From contig CANHFN010000039.1 in assembly GCA_947459935.1 (NCBI GenBank), positions 1 through 7,206 of the forward strand: 7,206 nt of DNA. The letters are read 5' to 3'. Position 1 is the stretch's first letter. Each line of letters begins with the position of its first letter. Position numbers and translations under genes: made by a program. This document shows, piece after piece, positions 5,154 through 7,206 of the stretch. The DNA comes from Actinomycetota bacterium (GTDB lineage Bacteria; Actinomycetota; Actinomycetes; Nanopelagicales; Nanopelagicaceae). The notes under the pieces were generated by a model that was not told the DNA's origin, did not search any database, and saw nothing but the letters and a program-made list of their open reading frames with translations.

Positions 5154-6424
5154 TACTTAGCTACGACTTTAGATGTGTATGTCTTGCCATCGATTACTAC
5201 AGAGACAGTCTTTGCGCCTGCAGATACCTTCACAGGCACAACCTGCATCGCAGATGAGATCTTGACTGTAGTTTTCTTCGCTCCTGTTACAGAGACTGTT
5301 GCTGACTTTCCAGCAGCGCCGGCAACTGCAACTGAAACTACGAAATCTTTACCAGATTTTGCAACAGAGGTTGAAATGCCACGGTAGTAGTGGAACTCAA
5401 CACCTTCTGCAGATGCAGGAGTTGTATCTGCAATTTCAGGAACAAGAGTTGCAAATGCTGTGCTTGCTGCTGGCATTGCAGATGTTGCTGAAGCTGGTGC
5501 TGAGTTTGGCTTAGTGTCAGCATTTTTCAGAGTAAATGCTGCGTAACCAAATGCATCTGTTGTTGCCTGTAGTGATGACTTACCACCGTTTACCTTCAAG
5601 GTAACAACCTTGTTTGGTACTCCGGTCTTTCCATCATCACCAGTTACCTTGTAGATAACAATGAGTTCTCCGCCAATTGGTGCATAGGCTTGCTTTAGAC
5701 CCTTTGCAGCATTTGTCACAGAGTTAGTTGCATCTAATTTTGGTGTTATCAACGTGATTGTTGGCTTTGTTGCTGCAACCACAATTGGATTCTTTGGAAT
5801 GTAGTAGTGGAATTCAGTAATTGCTGAGTGATCAGCTTGCTCACTGTTTACCTCAGGAAGCATCTGTGAGTGAAGTCGATCTAGCTTATCCTCGCTAAAA
5901 ATAGGCTTAGATGTCATTGATTCTGGCTCAGTCTCACCTAAGGACTCAAGATCTAGGTTCTTGACGGCAAAGGTTACGTTTCCGAATGCATCGGTGCGGT
6001 GAATTACATTTGCTTGATCAAATGGTGGTCGATCAATTCCCTTAGTCTTCACGCCATCAACAGAAATAATTGAAGCAGCTTCGCTGTAACCCTTATTCAT
6101 ACGAAGGTTTACTGGGGTGAAGGCAAGCGGCTTTCCATTCTTGTCTCTTACGTTGTAGGTCAAGTTAATTGTTGACCCCACTGGTGCGAATGCAACTTGG
6201 AAAAGTAATCCAGATCCAAACCAACCCTTTGCAACCCAACCATCGGCCATTTGCTGATTGACTCTTGCATCTGATGTGTTTGACGCATCAAGAAAAGGTG
6301 ACTGCAAGGTGATGTAAGCATCTCTTGGGCCACCTGTTGCCGCGTTTGCGCTATAAAGCGCAACTGGAGAGATCGCAAGGAACATCGCAAGGATGAGACC
6401 AATATGGGTACGGAATTTAGACAT
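5153..6424 (-). CDS. Secreted protein of unknown family with two tandem Ig-like/EFHYY repeats (423 aa)
   Basis: I do not recognise a named family. The chosen start (ATG 6422-6424) gives a clean signal peptide: a basic N-terminus, hydrophobic residues 8-24 and cleavage near SANA/A at 28-29. It also has GAAAGG 7 nt upstream. The frame also allows ATG at 6466, overlapping the permease stop as TAATG, but its purine stretch is only 3 nt away and it would add 14 hydrophilic residues. The mature protein carries two homologous beta-rich modules (about 37-208 and 222-347). Each runs from ITL-x-x-P-x-LDA through APVG/APIG, a strand-turn-strand block and TDAFG, to LxPE and a closing EFHYY. This resembles bacterial Ig-like (Big) folds. 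A final beta-rich, Lys/Val/Ser-rich domain (about 356-423) has no Cys and no sorting signal or TM anchor. Its place between an ABC sugar permease and a secreted GH16 suggests a role at the surface in glycan binding or enzyme display. This is inference. Confidence 0.85.
   Translation of the reverse strand: MSKFRTHIGLILAMFLAISPVALYSANAATGGPRDAYITLQSPFLDASNTSDARVNQQMADGWVAKGWFGSGLLFQVAFAPVGSTINLTYNVRDKNGKPLAFTPVNLRMNKGYSEAASIISVDGVKTKGIDRPPFDQANVIHRTDAFGNVTFAVKNLDLESLGETEPESMTSKPIFSEDKLDRLHSQMLPEVNSEQADHSAITEFHYYIPKNPIVVAATKPTITLITPKLDATNSVTNAAKGLKQAYAPIGGELIVIYKVTGDDGKTGVPNKVVTLKVNGGKSSLQATTDAFGYAAFTLKNADTKPNSAPASATSAMPAASTAFATLVPEIADTTPASAEGVEFHYYRGISTSVAKSGKDFVVSVAVAGAAGKSATVSVTGAKKTTVKISSAMQVVPVKVSAGAKTVSVVIDGKTYTSKVVAK
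5384..5761 (-). repeat. Protein-level repeat, second module of the secreted repeat protein
   Basis: This encodes residues about 222-347 of the protein starting at 6424. Landmarks in order are ITLITPKLDATN, AYAPIGGELIVIYKV, NKVVTLKVNGG, TDAFGYAAFTLKNAD, an Ala/Ser/Pro-rich linker (about 306-326), LVPE and VEFHYY. Each landmark has a counterpart in the first module at 5801-6316. The similarity is at protein level, so the duplication is old. Confidence 0.75.
5801..6316 (-). repeat. Protein-level repeat, first module of the secreted repeat protein
   Basis: This encodes residues about 37-208. The matching landmarks are ITLQSPFLDASN, AFAPVGSTINLTYNV, TPVNLRMNKG, TDAFGNVTFAVKNLD, MLPE and TEFHYY. 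Compared with the second module it carries an insertion near residues 56-74 (MADGWVAKGWFGSGLL region) and a longer acidic segment before LPE. The extra aromatic residues (three Trp/Phe) in the insertion would suit a carbohydrate contact surface, which is a guess. Confidence 0.75.
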
Positions 6425-6431
6425 GTGTATG

Positions 6432-6437
6432 CCTTTC
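6432..6437 (-). promoter_or_regulatory. Ribosome binding site deciding the start of the secreted repeat protein
   Basis: GAAAGG on the minus strand is 7 nt before the ATG at 6422-6424. This spacing is normal, whereas the purine stretch before the alternative ATG at 6464-6466 is only 3 nt away. It favours the start that begins directly at the signal peptide. Confidence 0.6.
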
Positions 6438-6465
6438 TTGCCTAGGGTGGATTGAGATTTAATCA

Positions 6466-7206
6466 TTAGCCTTTAACAGCTCCGTCCATAACACCACTTA
6501 CTAAGCGGCGACCGACGAAAATAAAGAGAATCAAAAGCGGTGCCGTTGCTAAGAACGCACCACCCATTTGTAGTGAGTAATCAAGTCCATAGAGCGGCTT
6601 CAACTGAGTGAGGGCAACCTGCAAGGTGAATCGCTCAGGAGATTGCAAAACAATAGTTGGCCATAGGTAGTCATTCCATGACGCTAAGAATGCAAAGAGG
6701 CCAAGCACAAATGCGCTCTGGCGAATACTTGGAAGCACGATGCTCCAGAATACGCGTGGCACAGATGCACCGTCGATGCTGGCAGCTTCCAGAATTTCAT
6801 TGGGGACCTGGGCATCAATGATCTGGCGCATCCAGAACACACCAAACGCAGTAACTAAGGCAGGCACAATCAAGGCATACAAAGTATTAACCAGGTTCAA
6901 TTTATTAGCCATAATGAACAGCGGAACGATGCCCAGCTGACTTGGAAGCATCATTGTTGCGACAACAAAGAGGATTGAGAACTGACGTCCTCTAAAGTGC
7001 AGTTTTGCAAAGGCAAAACCAGCGATTGCCGAGAAAATTACTTGCGCAACAGCGATTGCCACACCAACGATGAAGGTGTTAATCAACGCTTGAGTGAAAT
7101 AGACACCTTCAGCAGTTAAAACCTTGTTGGCAACTTCCAAGAAGCGAGGTCCTGGAACAAGTGAAGGTGGTGATTTCGAAATTTCAGCATCAGTATTAGA
7201 TGAAAC
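6466..7206 (-). CDS. Carbohydrate ABC transporter permease, MalG type (CUT1), 5' end beyond window
   Basis: 246 residues are visible. The frame is open to the window edge, so the TTG at 7140 is an internal Leu codon and not the start. By comparison with the usual 270-300 residues, the missing part should hold the first transmembrane helix. The visible N-terminal part (SPPSLVPGPRFLEVANKVLT) is the family's extracytoplasmic loop. Next come the helix with QALINTFIVGVAIAV, the conserved ATMMLPSQLGIVPLF segment, and the ATPase-contacting EAA loop EAASIDGASVPRVFWSIVLP (about 140-159). The protein ends with the typical GRRLVSGVMDGAVKG. It would pair with a MalF-type permease, an ATPase and a lipoprotein binding protein, none of them in this window. 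Its stop overlaps the alternative ATG of the next gene by one base (TAATG). The downstream secreted GH16 suggests beta-gluco-oligosaccharides as cargo, which is inference. Confidence 0.93.
   Translation of the reverse strand, partial: VSSNTDAEISKSPPSLVPGPRFLEVANKVLTAEGVYFTQALINTFIVGVAIAVAQVIFSAIAGFAFAKLHFRGRQFSILFVVATMMLPSQLGIVPLFIMANKLNLVNTLYALIVPALVTAFGVFWMRQIIDAQVPNEILEAASIDGASVPRVFWSIVLPSIRQSAFVLGLFAFLASWNDYLWPTIVLQSPERFTLQVALTQLKPLYGLDYSLQMGGAFLATAPLLILFIFVGRRLVSGVMDGAVKG

Noticed and set aside
5106..5387. Plus-strand open frame of 93 codons with a hydrophobic N-terminus
   Set aside because: It is antisense to the junction of two operon genes. Its hydrophobic start is the mirror of the GH16 signal-peptide coding region, and the Thr/Ala-rich rest mirrors the repeat protein's tail.
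5299..5523. Gln/Leu-rich open frames on both strands
   Set aside because: They are out-of-frame readings of the Ala/Ser/Thr-rich linker and tail of the secreted repeat protein. GCA and TGC repeats give Gln and Leu runs in the other frames.
6425..6466. ATG at 6464-6466 as the start of the secreted repeat protein
   Set aside because: The one-base overlap with the permease stop is attractive for coupling, but the purine stretch is only 3 nt away. The extra 14 residues precede an otherwise normal signal peptide, and the ATG at 6424 has GAAAGG at 7 nt. It stays possible as an alternative start.
6466..7140. Permease starting at the TTG codon at 7138-7140
   Set aside because: The frame stays open to the window edge. 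The residues upstream of the TTG (SPPSLVPGPRF) match the usual loop after the first helix of MalG-type permeases, so the gene is simply cut by the window.

Overview
The window holds part of what looks like a beta-glucan (probably laminarin-type beta-1,3-glucan) utilization locus from a heterotrophic actinobacterium of moderate to low GC. The lineage call is inference. It rests on the style of the Ig-like modules in the secreted proteins, starts with no Shine-Dalgarno (SD) sequence (leaderless-type), and AT-leaning codon use. A small aquatic actinobacterium of the Nanopelagicales/acI kind fits, but no marker gene is present to prove it.

Layout. At the left edge (1-327, minus) is the N-terminal part of a LacI-family regulator, cut by the window edge. 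It is divergent, across 81 bp, from a complete second LacI-family regulator (409-1449, plus). That regulator runs tail-to-tail, with an 8-bp overlap, into a GH1 beta-glucosidase (1442-2824, minus). A 144-bp divergent control region (2825-2968) separates the GH1 gene from a GH16 endo-beta-glucanase gene (2969-3766, plus) that has no signal peptide. The control region carries a near-perfect LacI-type operator, TGAAAGCGGTTTCA. The plus-strand GH16 gene meets a second, secreted GH16 gene (3763-5139, minus) tail-to-tail, and both stop codons lie in one CATTAATG palindrome. Upstream of the secreted GH16 in the same minus-strand operon are a secreted protein with two internal repeats and no recognised family (5153-6424) and a MalG-type sugar ABC permease (6466-7206, 5' end beyond the window).

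How the parts fit (inference). The secreted GH16 with two Ig-like modules would cut polymer outside the cell, and the secreted repeat protein may bind glycan or the cell surface. The CUT1-type importer, of which only one permease is visible, would bring in oligosaccharides. The signal-less GH16 and the GH1 beta-glucosidase would finish degradation to glucose in the cytoplasm. One or both LacI-type regulators probably control the divergent GH1/GH16 promoter region. The least described parts are the two-repeat secreted protein and the paired cytoplasmic and secreted GH16 enzymes. There is no gene-free stretch above 300 bases, and I see no RNA gene, mobile element or CRISPR array.
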